From assembly GCA_945868475.1 (NCBI GenBank), contig CAMBLM010000012.1:1-64000 (forward strand): a stretch of 64,000 bases of DNA. Direction: 5' to 3'. The stretch is from an uncultured Ruminococcus sp. (GTDB lineage: Bacteria > Bacillota > Clostridia > Oscillospirales > Ruminococcaceae). Below, piece after piece: positions 25,171 to 34,211 of the stretch; position 1 is the stretch's first letter, and each line of letters starts with the position of its first letter. The notes below the pieces were generated by a model. That model saw only the letters and a list, made by a program, of their open reading frames with translations. It made no database searches and was not told where the DNA came from. The translations under genes and the position numbers were made by a program.

Positions 25171-25982
25171 AGCCTGTTGACACTATTTGAGCCATGTTAC
25201 GATACAGGCAATCTGAATGAACGATAGGAAGATCAAATCAAGCTTATCATATCTGGTACACACTTGGCGAAATGCTTTCAGTCATCGAAATAGTCTCTCG
25301 ATGATATTTCTTTGCTTATATAGGTCTTGATCGTATTCCCAAGGATCCAAACGATTTTTCTTTGGCGGAACCACAGGATCATGCCCGAACGACTGACATA
25401 GTTCTCTTGTTTTGTTTCCTTCGTAGGCTCTGTCCATCAGAATTGGAACGCCCGAGTAGCTGCTGCCTATATATTCGATTGAGGTTCTTCCTTGCGGTGC
25501 ATCGTGGCAGTTTCCTCCGGACAAGTGCATCTCGACAATGACCTTGTCATTTGCGGATACCACGTGAAGCTTGGTGTTCCATCCGCCTTTTGATTTTCCA
25601 ATGGATTGCTGCCCGTGTTTTTTAAAGCTCCATGTGCATCAGGGTGCAGTTTGCAGGAAGTGCTGTCAAGCGCCTGCACTTCCACCTTGATTGAAATGAT
25701 CTTTTCCTGCTGCAAAGCACTAAAAACACGCTGTATTACGCCGTTTTCACACCATCTCTTAAATCTTTGGTATATGCTGTTCCATTTGCCGTATTTTTCT
25801 GGAAGTGCCCTCCATTTGCACCCGTTTTCGGCGATGTATAAGATAGCATTGATAAACGTGTAATTGTCGATTTTTACGTTTCCGCGCTGAACCGGAAAAT
25901 GTTTTTCGATTCCGGCGTACTGTTCTTTCGTGATATTCATGCTTATATTATATCACGTTTTCTTGTTAGTGTCAACAGGCTC
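25170..25982 (-). mobile_element. IS5-family insertion sequence (IS427-like)
   Basis: 813 bases with perfect 14-bp terminal inverted repeats GAGCCTGTTGACAC and GTGTCAACAGGCTC, flanked by TA on both sides (25168-25169 and 25983-25984), as expected for the IS427 group. One transposase in two frames fills it. Confidence 0.92.
25183..25940 (-). pseudogene. IS5-family transposase in two frames, with a premature stop
   Basis: The first frame starts at 25940 (MNITKEQYAGIEKHFPVQRG) and carries the DUF4096 region (CKWRALPEKYGKWNSIYQRF) and the first catalytic Asp (ALDSTSCKLH). At 25626-25620 the heptamer T-TTA-AAA allows a -1 shift into the second frame (KKHGQQSIGKSKGG), which holds the second Asp (ILMDRAYEGN) and the Glu (RNIIERLFR). 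A programmed shift is normal for this group. However, codon TGA follows ERLFR where a sense codon is expected, and the frame then continues LKAFRQVCTRYDKL for about 30 codons to TAG at 25185-25183. This copy is therefore probably inactive. Confidence 0.88.
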
Positions 25983-26242
25983 TAAATGACGGTATTGCCG
26001 AAAGAATGGAACACTCTACTGTCGCTGCTGAACGAAATAAAGCGTTTTATGAACTCGGTAAAGTAAGGGGAAACCTTTCCACTGCCGCTGCCAAAGAAGT
26101 TATTTTAAGACAAAAACTTATGACCTCTGTGGAGTTTATGTCAGAACAGGACAGGCTTATCAGTGAATACGTTGAAAAATTCTGCAAAATCGACAGGACT
26201 GTTCTTATGAATCTATTCAACAGCATAAGATACAGTAAATAA
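25983..26242 (+). pseudogene. C-terminal fragment of an unknown protein, beheaded at the IS
   Basis: An open frame enters from the right edge of the IS with no start signal, reads NDGIAERMEHSTVAAERNKA and continues to TAA at 26242 (about 85 residues). It is helical and charged. The ATG at 26006 has no ribosome binding site. I do not recognise the family; its 5' part is not present to the left of the IS. Confidence 0.5.
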
Positions 26243-26366
26243 AACAGTGCAGTTGGTTTATCTCTTCCATAGCGCGCAGGTTGGAGGTCAGCGCTTTGCA
26301 CTTATCACTGATGAGCATAAGCGTTGTTTCGACGGGGCAGGGCGGCAGTTCGGCTTTGTTTATCAT
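26217..26366 (-). pseudogene. N-terminal fragment of an HxlR-type regulator
   Basis: ATG at 26366 with an excellent site (GGAGGGA) begins MINKAELPPCPVETTLMLIS, then DKCKAL, the usual start of HxlR-family winged-helix regulators (PVExTLxLISxKWK). After about 28 residues the similarity stops and the frame ends at 26217 inside the fragment on the other strand. The 3' part, including the rest of the winged helix, is missing. Confidence 0.6.
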
Positions 26367-26458
26367 AAAAAATCCCTCCAACAGTATATTTTTGAATGTA
26401 ACATTCGTTTATACTGTTTCAGCACAGAAAAATCTTTTTTTAGGGGGACATTTTTCGC

Positions 26459-26487
26459 TTGCGGTCATTTCAAAAATATGCTATAAT
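26459..26487 (+). promoter_or_regulatory. Promoter of tex
   Basis: TTGCGG 26459-26464, 17-base spacer, TATAAT 26482-26487. Confidence 0.65.
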
Positions 26488-26520
26488 ATTTATTGTATTT
26501 TTTCAAAGGAGTTTTTTACA

Positions 26521-28671
26521 ATGGATATTAACAAGGTACTCGCCGCTGAATTCAAGCTGCACCGTGAACAGATCGACAACACCGTTTCGCTTATCGATGA
26601 CGGCAAGACTATCCCTTTTATCGCACGTTACCGCAAGGAGCTGACAGGTTCGCTCGACGATCAGCTTCTTCGTGAAATTTTTGACAGGCTTACATATCTG
26701 CGCAACCTTGAAAAGCGCAAGGAGGAAATTTCTTCTTCCATTGAAGATCAGGGAAAAATGACCGAAGAACTTACCGCTGCTATTTCTGCCGCCGCTACAC
26801 TCGTCGAAGTCGAAGATATATACCGTCCGTTCAAGCCGAAGAGAAAGACCAGGGCTTCTGTCGCCCGTGAAAAGGGACTTGAAACGCTCGCTGCTTTCCT
26901 TATGCTCCAGCAGGAAAAGGCTGACCCGAAGGTCGAAGCTGAAAAGTTCGTCAATGCCGAAAAGGGCATTGAAACCGTTGATGATGCACTTCAGGGCGCA
27001 ATGGATATCATCGCCGAGGACGTTTCCGATGATGCTGAACTCAGAAAAGCACTCCGCAGCATCTTCTCCAAGCAGGGTATAATTTCGTCCGAAGCCGCTG
27101 ACCCGGAAGAGGAAACGGTTTATAAGAACTATTACGAGTTTTCCGAACCCGTTTCAAAGATCGCAGGTCACCGTATCCTTGCACTTGACAGAGGTGAGCG
27201 TGAGGACAAGCTCAAAGTCAGCGTTGACATTCCGGAGAGCGTAGGCGAAAACGCTGTCTGCGGAAAGTATGTGAAAAATCAGTCTGCCTGCGCAGAATAT
27301 GTGAAAAACGCCTGCACAGACGGCTACAAGCGTCTTATTTACCCGTCTATCGAACGTGAGATACGCTCCGAGCTTACCGAAAAGGCGGACGAATCTGCGA
27401 TAAAGGTCTTTGCATCGAATCTTCGTCAGCTTATTATGCAGCCGCCCGTGAAAAACAGCGTTGCGCTCGGACTTGACCCCGGTTACAGAACGGGCTGTAA
27501 GCTTGCAGTTGTTGACGGAACAGGAAAAGTCCTCGATACGGGCGTTGCCTACATCACAACGGGCGAACAGCGCAAGATCGAACAGGGCAAGGTACTTGTG
27601 AAAAACCTTATCCAAAAACACGGCGTTTCGATAATCGCTATCGGAAACGGAACAGCTTCGCGCGAATCGGAAGCGTTCGTTGCCGAACTTATAAAGGAAA
27701 TTCCGCAGAAAGTTTCGTATATGGTCGTTTCCGAAGCAGGTGCATCCGTCTACTCTGCATCAAAGCTTGCGGCTGAGGAATTCCCCGAGTATGATGTTTC
27801 GCTCCGAAGCGCAGTTTCGATAGCAAGACGACTTCAGGATCCGCTTGCCGAGCTTGTAAAGATCGACCCGAAAGCTATCGGCGTTGGTCAGTATCAGCAC
27901 GATATGCCGAAAGCCCGTCTTGATGAAGCTCTCACGGGCGTTGTCGAGGACTGCGTAAACAGCGTCGGCGTTGACCTTAATACAGCTTCTCACTCGCTTC
28001 TTTCGTATGTATCGGGAATAAACGCAACTATCGCGAAAAATATCGTTTCCTACCGCGAAGAGAACGGCTCGTTCACCGACAGAAAACAGCTTTTGAAAGT
28101 TGCAAAGCTCGGTCCGAAAGCATTTGAGCAGTGCGCAGGCTTTTTGAGAGTCCGTGACGGAAAAGATCCGCTCGATAATACAGCCGTCCACCCTGAAAGC
28201 TACGAAGCCGCAAAGAAGATAATCGCAGAGTGCGGTTTTGAGGTAGCAGACCTCGGCGATGGAAAAATGTCCGATATCTCCGCCGCCGCAAAGAAGATAG
28301 GCGTTGCAAAAGTCGCAGACAACGCAGGCATCGGTATCCCGACCGTAAATGATATACTTAAAGAGCTTGAAAAGCCGGGACGTGACCCACGTGATGAGCT
28401 TCCCCCACCGCTTATGAGAAGCGGCGACATAATGGAGCTGAAAGACCTCAAACCGGGAATGGAGCTTATGGGAACAGTCAGAAACGTTATCGACTTCGGC
28501 TGTTTCGTTGATATCGGCGTACACGAGGACGGACTTGTGCATATCTCGCAGATATGCGACAGATACATCAAGCACCCTCTCGAAGCCGTAAAGGTCGGAG
28601 AAGTCGTAAAGGTGAAAGTTCTTGATGTTGACGTAAAGAGAAAGAGAATTTCGCTCACAATGAAACTTTAA
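26521..28671 (+). CDS. tex: Tex-family S1 RNA-binding protein
   Basis: 716 residues from ATG with CAAAGGAG; an upstream in-frame extension lacks a site. Tex N-terminal domain (IPFIARYRKELTGSLDDQLL), YqgF/RNase H-like domain (GLDPGYRTGCKLAVVDG), helix-hairpin-helix repeats (NTASHSLLSYVSGINATIAK, then GPKAFEQCAGFLRV) and a C-terminal S1 domain (MELMGTVRNVIDFGCFVDIG, EDGLVHISQI). Tex proteins bind nucleic acid and affect transcription elongation and translation; they are broadly conserved in bacteria. It is a single-gene unit ending at the repeat family R copy. Confidence 0.96.
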   Translation: MDINKVLAAEFKLHREQIDNTVSLIDDGKTIPFIARYRKELTGSLDDQLLREIFDRLTYLRNLEKRKEEISSSIEDQGKMTEELTAAISAAATLVEVEDIYRPFKPKRKTRASVAREKGLETLAAFLMLQQEKADPKVEAEKFVNAEKGIETVDDALQGAMDIIAEDVSDDAELRKALRSIFSKQGIISSEAADPEEETVYKNYYEFSEPVSKIAGHRILALDRGEREDKLKVSVDIPESVGENAVCGKYVKNQSACAEYVKNACTDGYKRLIYPSIEREIRSELTEKADESAIKVFASNLRQLIMQPPVKNSVALGLDPGYRTGCKLAVVDGTGKVLDTGVAYITTGEQRKIEQGKVLVKNLIQKHGVSIIAIGNGTASRESEAFVAELIKEIPQKVSYMVVSEAGASVYSASKLAAEEFPEYDVSLRSAVSIARRLQDPLAELVKIDPKAIGVGQYQHDMPKARLDEALTGVVEDCVNSVGVDLNTASHSLLSYVSGINATIAKNIVSYREENGSFTDRKQLLKVAKLGPKAFEQCAGFLRVRDGKDPLDNTAVHPESYEAAKKIIAECGFEVADLGDGKMSDISAAAKKIGVAKVADNAGIGIPTVNDILKELEKPGRDPRDELPPPLMRSGDIMELKDLKPGMELMGTVRNVIDFGCFVDIGVHEDGLVHISQICDRYIKHPLEAVKVGEVVKVKVLDVDVKRKRISLTMKL

Positions 28672-28674
28672 ATT

Positions 28675-29036
28675 AATGCGTAATGCGGAATTATTTTTGC
28701 TCCGTAAATTTACCGCAAACCACCGATTTTCGTAGGTGCGGATTCCATATCCGCCCGATGCAAAACCCGTATTTTAGGCTAACTCTCCGTAGGGAACGGT
28801 TCCCGTCCTGAATCGCATTAATGATTTTCAACATATAAATTTTTTGCAAAGAAAACGCCCCTGTTTTCAACGGTTTTTATCCGATGAAAACAGGGGTGTT
28901 TTCTTTGTAAATAATTGTTGCCGAAAAATCGCTTCGCGATTCGGGACGGGCGGCCCGTCCCCTACAGAAATTGGTGTTTTGCAGAAAATTCGCGGAGCAA
29001 AATAATTACGCATTACGAATTACGCATTACGCATTA
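28675..29036. repeat. Long inverted-repeat element (family R), copy 2, at a convergent junction
   Basis: About 360 bases between the ends of tex and the ABC exporter gene. The left end TAATGCGTAATGCGGAATTA and right end TTACGCATTACGCATTA are inverted; both continue into matching GCTCCG and CCGCAAACCACC/GCAGAAAATTC segments. Interior CGGGACGGGCGGCCCGTCCC and a 22-bp hairpin correspond to copy 1. Confidence 0.8.
28848..28906. terminator. 22-bp hairpin inside repeat copy 2, likely bidirectional terminator
   Basis: Stem 28848-28869 with 28885-28906 (GAAAACGCCCCTGTTTTC against GAAAACAGGGGTGTTTTC); the arms end in A- and T-rich runs. It lies between convergent tex and the ABC genes. Confidence 0.7.
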
Positions 29037-29039
29037 AAT

Positions 29040-30809
29040 TCACGCTGTGAGCGAAGCTGTGTAAAGCTTGTAATAATCGCCCTTTTTTGCGATAAGCTCG
29101 TCATGTGTTCCGCACTCGGTTATGCCCTTATTGGAAACATACATTATCTTATCGCAGTTTCTTATCGTTGAAAGTCTGTGCGCGATGATGAACGATGTTC
29201 TGCCCTCAAGCAGGATATCAAGTCCGTCCTGCAAAAGCTTTTCCGTTTTTGCGTCTATCGCGGAGGTAGCTTCATCGAGAATAAGTATCTTCGGGTCGCT
29301 CAGAAGCGTTCTTGCAAATGCGATAAGCTGTCTTTGACCCTGCGAGAGAGATGCGCCGCGTTCGATTATCGGTGCGGAAAGTCCTCCCATATTTTCGATG
29401 AACTCTTCCGCACGGACGGTTTTTATTGCGCGCTTTATTTCGTCCGAGGTCGCGTCAAGCTTGCCGTAGCGGATATTGTCCTCAACTGTGCCGCTGAAAA
29501 TTACGCTGTCCTGAAGCATTATGCCCATCTGCGAACGGAGCGATTTCAATGTGACTTCGGAGATATCATGACCGTCGATCAGCACTCTGCCGCTCGTTGT
29601 ATCGTAGAAACGTGAGATAAGGTTGACAATAGTTGTCTTGCCTGCGCCTGTCGGACCAACGAGAGCAACGCTTTCCCCTGCTTTGATGTCGAACGAAAGG
29701 TCGTGGAGTATCTCCGCGCTTTCGTCATAAGAGAAGCAGACCTTATCGAACTTGACATTGCCCTTGATCTCGGGCATTTCGGAAGCATTTTCCTTATCCT
29801 TGACAGTAACGGGTTCGTCCATTGTTTCAAAAATTCTTTCGAGGTAGGAAACGCCGTTGACGAAGTTATTGAAAAGGTTGGAGAGGTTCATTATCGGCTG
29901 CCAGAATCGCGATGCATAGCCTCCCATTGCGACGATAGTACCGAGCGAGATGTTCGCAGGACCTATCACGAGCAGACCGCAGAAATAGATCGCCGCCGAG
30001 ATCACTGCCGAAATAGTATCGACAGACGGCCACAAAAGGTTATTGTATGTAACGGCTTTCATCCATTTTTCGCGGTAGGCTTCGGAAAGTCCCTGATAAA
30101 TTTCGGCATTTTCTTCTTCACGGACGAAAAGCTGCGTTACCTTTGCGCCGACAAGTCCCTCGTGGAGATATGCATTGAGGTTGGAGCTTTTGTTGTTTAC
30201 CTCCTGCCAAGCCTTGCGCTGACGCTTTTTTATAAGTCCGATGATAAGAGCAAGCAACGGAACGCCCGTCATTATAACGAGAGCCATCTGCCAGTGCATT
30301 ATGAACATAAAAATTACGATGAATACAAGGTTGAAAATTTCAAGCACAAAGTTGATTATTCCGTTGGAAAGAATATCCGAAACGCTGTTTACATAGTTGA
30401 TAACACGTACGAGAATTTTTCCGTGCGGACGGCTGTCGTAATACTCGAACGATAGCCTTTGAAGATGCTCGAAAAGGTCGGTTCTTATGTCAAAGATGAT
30501 ATCCTGACCTACTGCGGTCATTATCCTTGAACGTATCGTTGCGAAAATTACGCTGACGAGTATAGTTATCGTGAGCAGGACAGCCATTAAGATAAGCTGT
30601 GGGATATTCTTGTTCGGGATAGAATTATCGAGCGCATACTGCGTAATAACGGGAGAAAAAAGTCCGATTATTACAGACGCCGCGGAGAGCGAAAGCGCAA
30701 GTATCATCTTTTTCCGATATTTTTTTACATAGACAAGCGCACGTTTAAGATGTCGGAAGTCAAAAGGGGTTTCAAGAGTTTCATCAACGTCGAATTTATT
30801 TCTTGCCAT
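29040..30809 (-). CDS. ABC exporter half-transporter, subunit with catalytic Glu
   Basis: 589 residues: six membrane helices then an ATPase domain with Walker A VGPTGAGKTTIVNL, a variant signature LSQGQRQLIAFART, and Walker B ILILDEATSAID with the catalytic Glu. It starts directly after the stop of its partner (30810) and pairs with it as a heterodimeric exporter of the multidrug/lipid type (BmrCD- or TM287/288-like). No substrate clue nearby. Confidence 0.93.
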   Translation of the reverse strand: MARNKFDVDETLETPFDFRHLKRALVYVKKYRKKMILALSLSAASVIIGLFSPVITQYALDNSIPNKNIPQLILMAVLLTITILVSVIFATIRSRIMTAVGQDIIFDIRTDLFEHLQRLSFEYYDSRPHGKILVRVINYVNSVSDILSNGIINFVLEIFNLVFIVIFMFIMHWQMALVIMTGVPLLALIIGLIKKRQRKAWQEVNNKSSNLNAYLHEGLVGAKVTQLFVREEENAEIYQGLSEAYREKWMKAVTYNNLLWPSVDTISAVISAAIYFCGLLVIGPANISLGTIVAMGGYASRFWQPIMNLSNLFNNFVNGVSYLERIFETMDEPVTVKDKENASEMPEIKGNVKFDKVCFSYDESAEILHDLSFDIKAGESVALVGPTGAGKTTIVNLISRFYDTTSGRVLIDGHDISEVTLKSLRSQMGIMLQDSVIFSGTVEDNIRYGKLDATSDEIKRAIKTVRAEEFIENMGGLSAPIIERGASLSQGQRQLIAFARTLLSDPKILILDEATSAIDAKTEKLLQDGLDILLEGRTSFIIAHRLSTIRNCDKIMYVSNKGITECGTHDELIAKKGDYYKLYTASLTA

Positions 30810-32576
30810 TTAAACCGCCTCCTTTTCGTCACCGTTCTGGAGCGTGTAAATTTCGTAATAATAGCCGTTTTTGTCCTGCATAAGCTCATCGTGAGTGCCG
30901 AACTGTGCAACTTTGCCGTCCTTGATTATCATGATCCTGTCTGCGTTCTTGGCAGAAGAAGTTCTCTGCGCGACGATAAGCTTTGTGCAGTTGAAATCAA
31001 GGTTTTTGAGGTTGTGCTGTATCTGACGCTCGGTTTCGGTATCAACTGCCGAAGTCGTATCGTCAAGGATAAGGATAGCAGGCTGCATTGCAAGAGCTCT
31101 TGCGAGAGAAATTCTCTGCTTCTGACCGCCCGAAAGACCGACACCGCGTTCGCCGACTATCGTATCATAGCCTTCCGAAAGCTTTGAAGCGAATTCGTCC
31201 GCATCGGCAAGCTTTGCATATTTTTTCACTTCGTCAAGCGGCATATCGGAGTCGTAGAAAGCGATGTTGCCCTCGATAGTATCCGACCAAAGCAGAACGT
31301 CCTGCATCGCAACGCCGATATTCTTTCTCAGGTCGTGGAGCCTGCGGTAACGGACATTCACGCCGTCAACGAGAACTTCGCCCGAGGTCGCATCATAGCA
31401 TCTGGGGATAAGGTTGATAAGGCTTGTTTTGCCAGAACCCGTTTCGCCCATAATTGCGACAGTTTCGCCTGCGTTTATCTTGAAGCTGATGTGCGAAAGC
31501 ACCTCTTTGCCCTCGTCATAGCCGAAGCTTACATCGCGGAATTCGATCTCGCCGTTGAGTCTGCCGTTCGTATCAACTGCATCTGCGCGGTCGGTGATGA
31601 GCGGACGGGAGTAGTAAACTTCGATTATCTTATTTGCCGAAGCGAGAAAATGCTGGAAGTCATTGATGAGCGCACCGACATTTCTCATCGGATTGGAAAG
31701 CGTCCAGATAAGTCCGCTGAACGCAACATATACGCCCATTGTAATTCTGCTGTTGATGACGAAGATACCGCCGACAATGAGCAGAACAACGGAGAGAGCC
31801 TGTGCAAGCGTTTCGATATACGGGAAGAAAGTGAGCCAGGTGAATGCAGCATCCTTGTTTGAAGCTGAATATTCGCTGTTCTTCTTACCGAATTTGTCTA
31901 TTTCGTAGTCCTCTCTTGCAAAAGCACGGACAACTCGGTTTCCTGCGATATTTTCCTCTGCGGCGGAGTTGAGCTTCGACATTCTCTCACGGAGGTCAAC
32001 ATACTTAGGGCCTACTTTGTCACGGAAAATGTTTGAGATGATGAAGATAAGCGGAGTAAGTGCGATAAGGCTTACTGCAAGTATCGGGTCAAGACAGAGA
32101 AAATACACCACCGTTGTGATATAAAGTGCCATACTTTCAACGAACGTCTTGATTATCCATGCAACAGTGTGGCGAACCATATCAAGGTCGCCCGAAAGTC
32201 TTGTCATAAGGTCGCCCGTTGAGTGCTTGTCGTAAAAAGACATATCCTGACACTCGGCGTTCTTGAAAAGGAAGCTTCTTATCTTTGACAACATACCCTG
32301 CGAACAGGTTTCAAATAGCATATTCGATGTGAACTGCATAATTGCCCTGAGAAGCGTAAAACCGATAATGCAGCAGCAAAGACCGATCAGCAGACCTTTT
32401 TTCGTTTCGATATTTTCGGCAGCGTTGTCGTTATAGATGAAAATATCGACTATCTTGCTCGCAAAGGTCGGATTAAGTATGTACATTATCTGACACACGA
32501 CCGTAATGCAGAGCGCAAGGATATACCGCTTTCGGTAACCCTTTAAATTTTCCCATATCCATTTGATCTGGAACAT
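30810..32576 (-). CDS. ABC exporter half-transporter, subunit with degenerate Walker B
   Basis: 588 residues, six membrane helices and an ATPase domain: Walker A MGETGSGKTSLINL, canonical signature LSGGQKQRISLARA, Walker B ILILDDTTSAVD, in which Asp replaces the catalytic Glu. In heterodimeric ABC exporters one of the two nucleotide sites is degenerate in this way, so the pair is functionally asymmetric. First gene of the two-gene operon, ribosome binding site AAGGGAGG. Confidence 0.93.
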   Translation of the reverse strand: MFQIKWIWENLKGYRKRYILALCITVVCQIMYILNPTFASKIVDIFIYNDNAAENIETKKGLLIGLCCCIIGFTLLRAIMQFTSNMLFETCSQGMLSKIRSFLFKNAECQDMSFYDKHSTGDLMTRLSGDLDMVRHTVAWIIKTFVESMALYITTVVYFLCLDPILAVSLIALTPLIFIISNIFRDKVGPKYVDLRERMSKLNSAAEENIAGNRVVRAFAREDYEIDKFGKKNSEYSASNKDAAFTWLTFFPYIETLAQALSVVLLIVGGIFVINSRITMGVYVAFSGLIWTLSNPMRNVGALINDFQHFLASANKIIEVYYSRPLITDRADAVDTNGRLNGEIEFRDVSFGYDEGKEVLSHISFKINAGETVAIMGETGSGKTSLINLIPRCYDATSGEVLVDGVNVRYRRLHDLRKNIGVAMQDVLLWSDTIEGNIAFYDSDMPLDEVKKYAKLADADEFASKLSEGYDTIVGERGVGLSGGQKQRISLARALAMQPAILILDDTTSAVDTETERQIQHNLKNLDFNCTKLIVAQRTSSAKNADRIMIIKDGKVAQFGTHDELMQDKNGYYYEIYTLQNGDEKEAV

Positions 32577-32755
32577 CAGAACAGCCTCCCTTCAACCGTC
32601 CAAAAATCCTATTGTTTTCTGAAACGTCCTGTAAATCGTTTTCAGCATCTTTGTGTATTATAAGCTTTATAAATCATTTTTTAAAAGGGTAAAAAATAAA
32701 CTTAGTCCGTCTTTTATACGGGAAAAACATGTATAATTTTTTAACAAAGAAAACA

Positions 32756-32790
32756 ATAGCGGTCTGTACCCAAATAACGGTACAGACCGC
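32756..32790 (-). terminator. Terminator downstream of rodA
   Basis: 12-bp perfect stem GCGGTCTGTACC (32759-32770) with GGTACAGACCGC (32779-32790). Read leftward it is followed by TATTGTTTTCTTT. The remaining gap between the ABC operon and rodA shows nothing else. Confidence 0.7.
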
Positions 32791-32871
32791 AAAACAGCTT
32801 AAACGATTGAGATTGTGTGCCTGCTTGATTTTATCAAAAGTAGACAATTTGCGATTTATTGAATCATCACT

Positions 32872-34029
32872 TTAGTTAGCATCATAGAACACGCGGTAGT
32901 TCTTTTCCGAATGGGAGTAAACACTCATAACAAGTCCGATGCTTATAAACATACTTATCATCGAAGTACCGCCCTGACTGATGAACGGGAGCGGAACGCC
33001 GATAACTGGCATTACAACGAGAACCATTCCTATATTGAGTATGCAGTGGACGAATATCATCGCGAAAACACCGATGCAGATGTTTCTTCCAAGCTCGTCC
33101 TTGGCGATAGTTCCGTCAGCAACGATCTTCAGGCAGACATAAGCCAGCACTGCAACGAGAGCAATACAGCCGATAAACCCAAAGCACTGACCCACGAATG
33201 TAAAGATGAAGTCGTTCTGCACATACGGCACGGGGACATATTCGTCAGCGTGAAGTCCTTTTCCGAAAAGCTGACCCGAACCGAGTGCAAGCCTGCCCCA
33301 ATACTGCTGATAGAAAATATCGGCATACTGCGGGTCATTGATAGGGTCTTCCTGAAACAGAACGAGGAAACGGTTCTTCTGATGAGGCTGCATGACCTTT
33401 TCCCATATAAACCATATCCCGAACGGTGCGGCGATAAGAACAGGCAGAATATACTTCCACGAAATCCCTGCGGCAAATATCATAAATGCGAATATCATAA
33501 GGAAAACGATACCAGTTCCGTCGTCGCCCTGCAATATAACGAGCAGAACCGGTATCGCGCCGTGAATACAGAGCAGCACCACATTCAGAAAGTGATTGAT
33601 GTTGTCCTTTACCTTGTCGAGATGCACGGCAAAGGTCATTATGAAGGCAATTTTGAGGAACTCGGACGGCTGCATTGTTGTAAATCCAATATCTATCCAG
33701 GCTCGGTCGTCAACGCCCTCATGCGGCTGATAACCGAGCGAAGTGAACGTCAGCATCGTCAGTCCCAGACACAGCGGCGCATACAAAAACCACAGTTTTG
33801 TGAACCAATGATAATCCAGCCCAGACATTATCAGTGCTATCGCCGCACCCATACAGGAGGCGATGAACTGTATCTTATACATACTTGTTTCCTTTGAAGT
33901 AACGCCGTTCGTGACGAGCGTATACATCATCAGCACGGAAAGCGCCGCCAGACCACATACCGCAATGAACAATCCCTTGTCCAGCTTGCGGAAATACCTC
34001 ACCACAGCGCCGAATATCGTCTTTATCAT
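32872..34029 (-). CDS. rodA: RodA/FtsW-family peptidoglycan glycosyltransferase (SEDS)
   Basis: 385 residues with about ten membrane helices. SEDS motifs: DDRAWIDIGFTTMQPSEFLK, LQGDDGTGIVFL (catalytic Asp region), KGLHADEYVPVPYVQNDFIF, GVPLPFISQGGTSMISMF. It polymerises lipid II glycan strands together with a class B PBP; RodA-type sequence (NDFIF, PLPFISQGG) points to elongation, though SpoVE/FtsW cannot be ruled out because no mre or PBP gene is adjacent. Monocistronic. Confidence 0.9.
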   Translation of the reverse strand: MIKTIFGAVVRYFRKLDKGLFIAVCGLAALSVLMMYTLVTNGVTSKETSMYKIQFIASCMGAAIALIMSGLDYHWFTKLWFLYAPLCLGLTMLTFTSLGYQPHEGVDDRAWIDIGFTTMQPSEFLKIAFIMTFAVHLDKVKDNINHFLNVVLLCIHGAIPVLLVILQGDDGTGIVFLMIFAFMIFAAGISWKYILPVLIAAPFGIWFIWEKVMQPHQKNRFLVLFQEDPINDPQYADIFYQQYWGRLALGSGQLFGKGLHADEYVPVPYVQNDFIFTFVGQCFGFIGCIALVAVLAYVCLKIVADGTIAKDELGRNICIGVFAMIFVHCILNIGMVLVVMPVIGVPLPFISQGGTSMISMFISIGLVMSVYSHSEKNYRVFYDAN

Positions 34030-34211
34030 AATAAAAATCCTTTATTGTCACAATTTTTGCATAGTCACAACTATTCTATTATATTATACAACAGAATTTA
34101 CGGCTTTTCAATAGGTAATCCGCAAAACCTGAAATTTTAACTTGACCCCAATAACTTTTTCCTCACCCGAACGGCGGCTTTACATAATATATATCAAAAG
34201 GAGATGAGATA

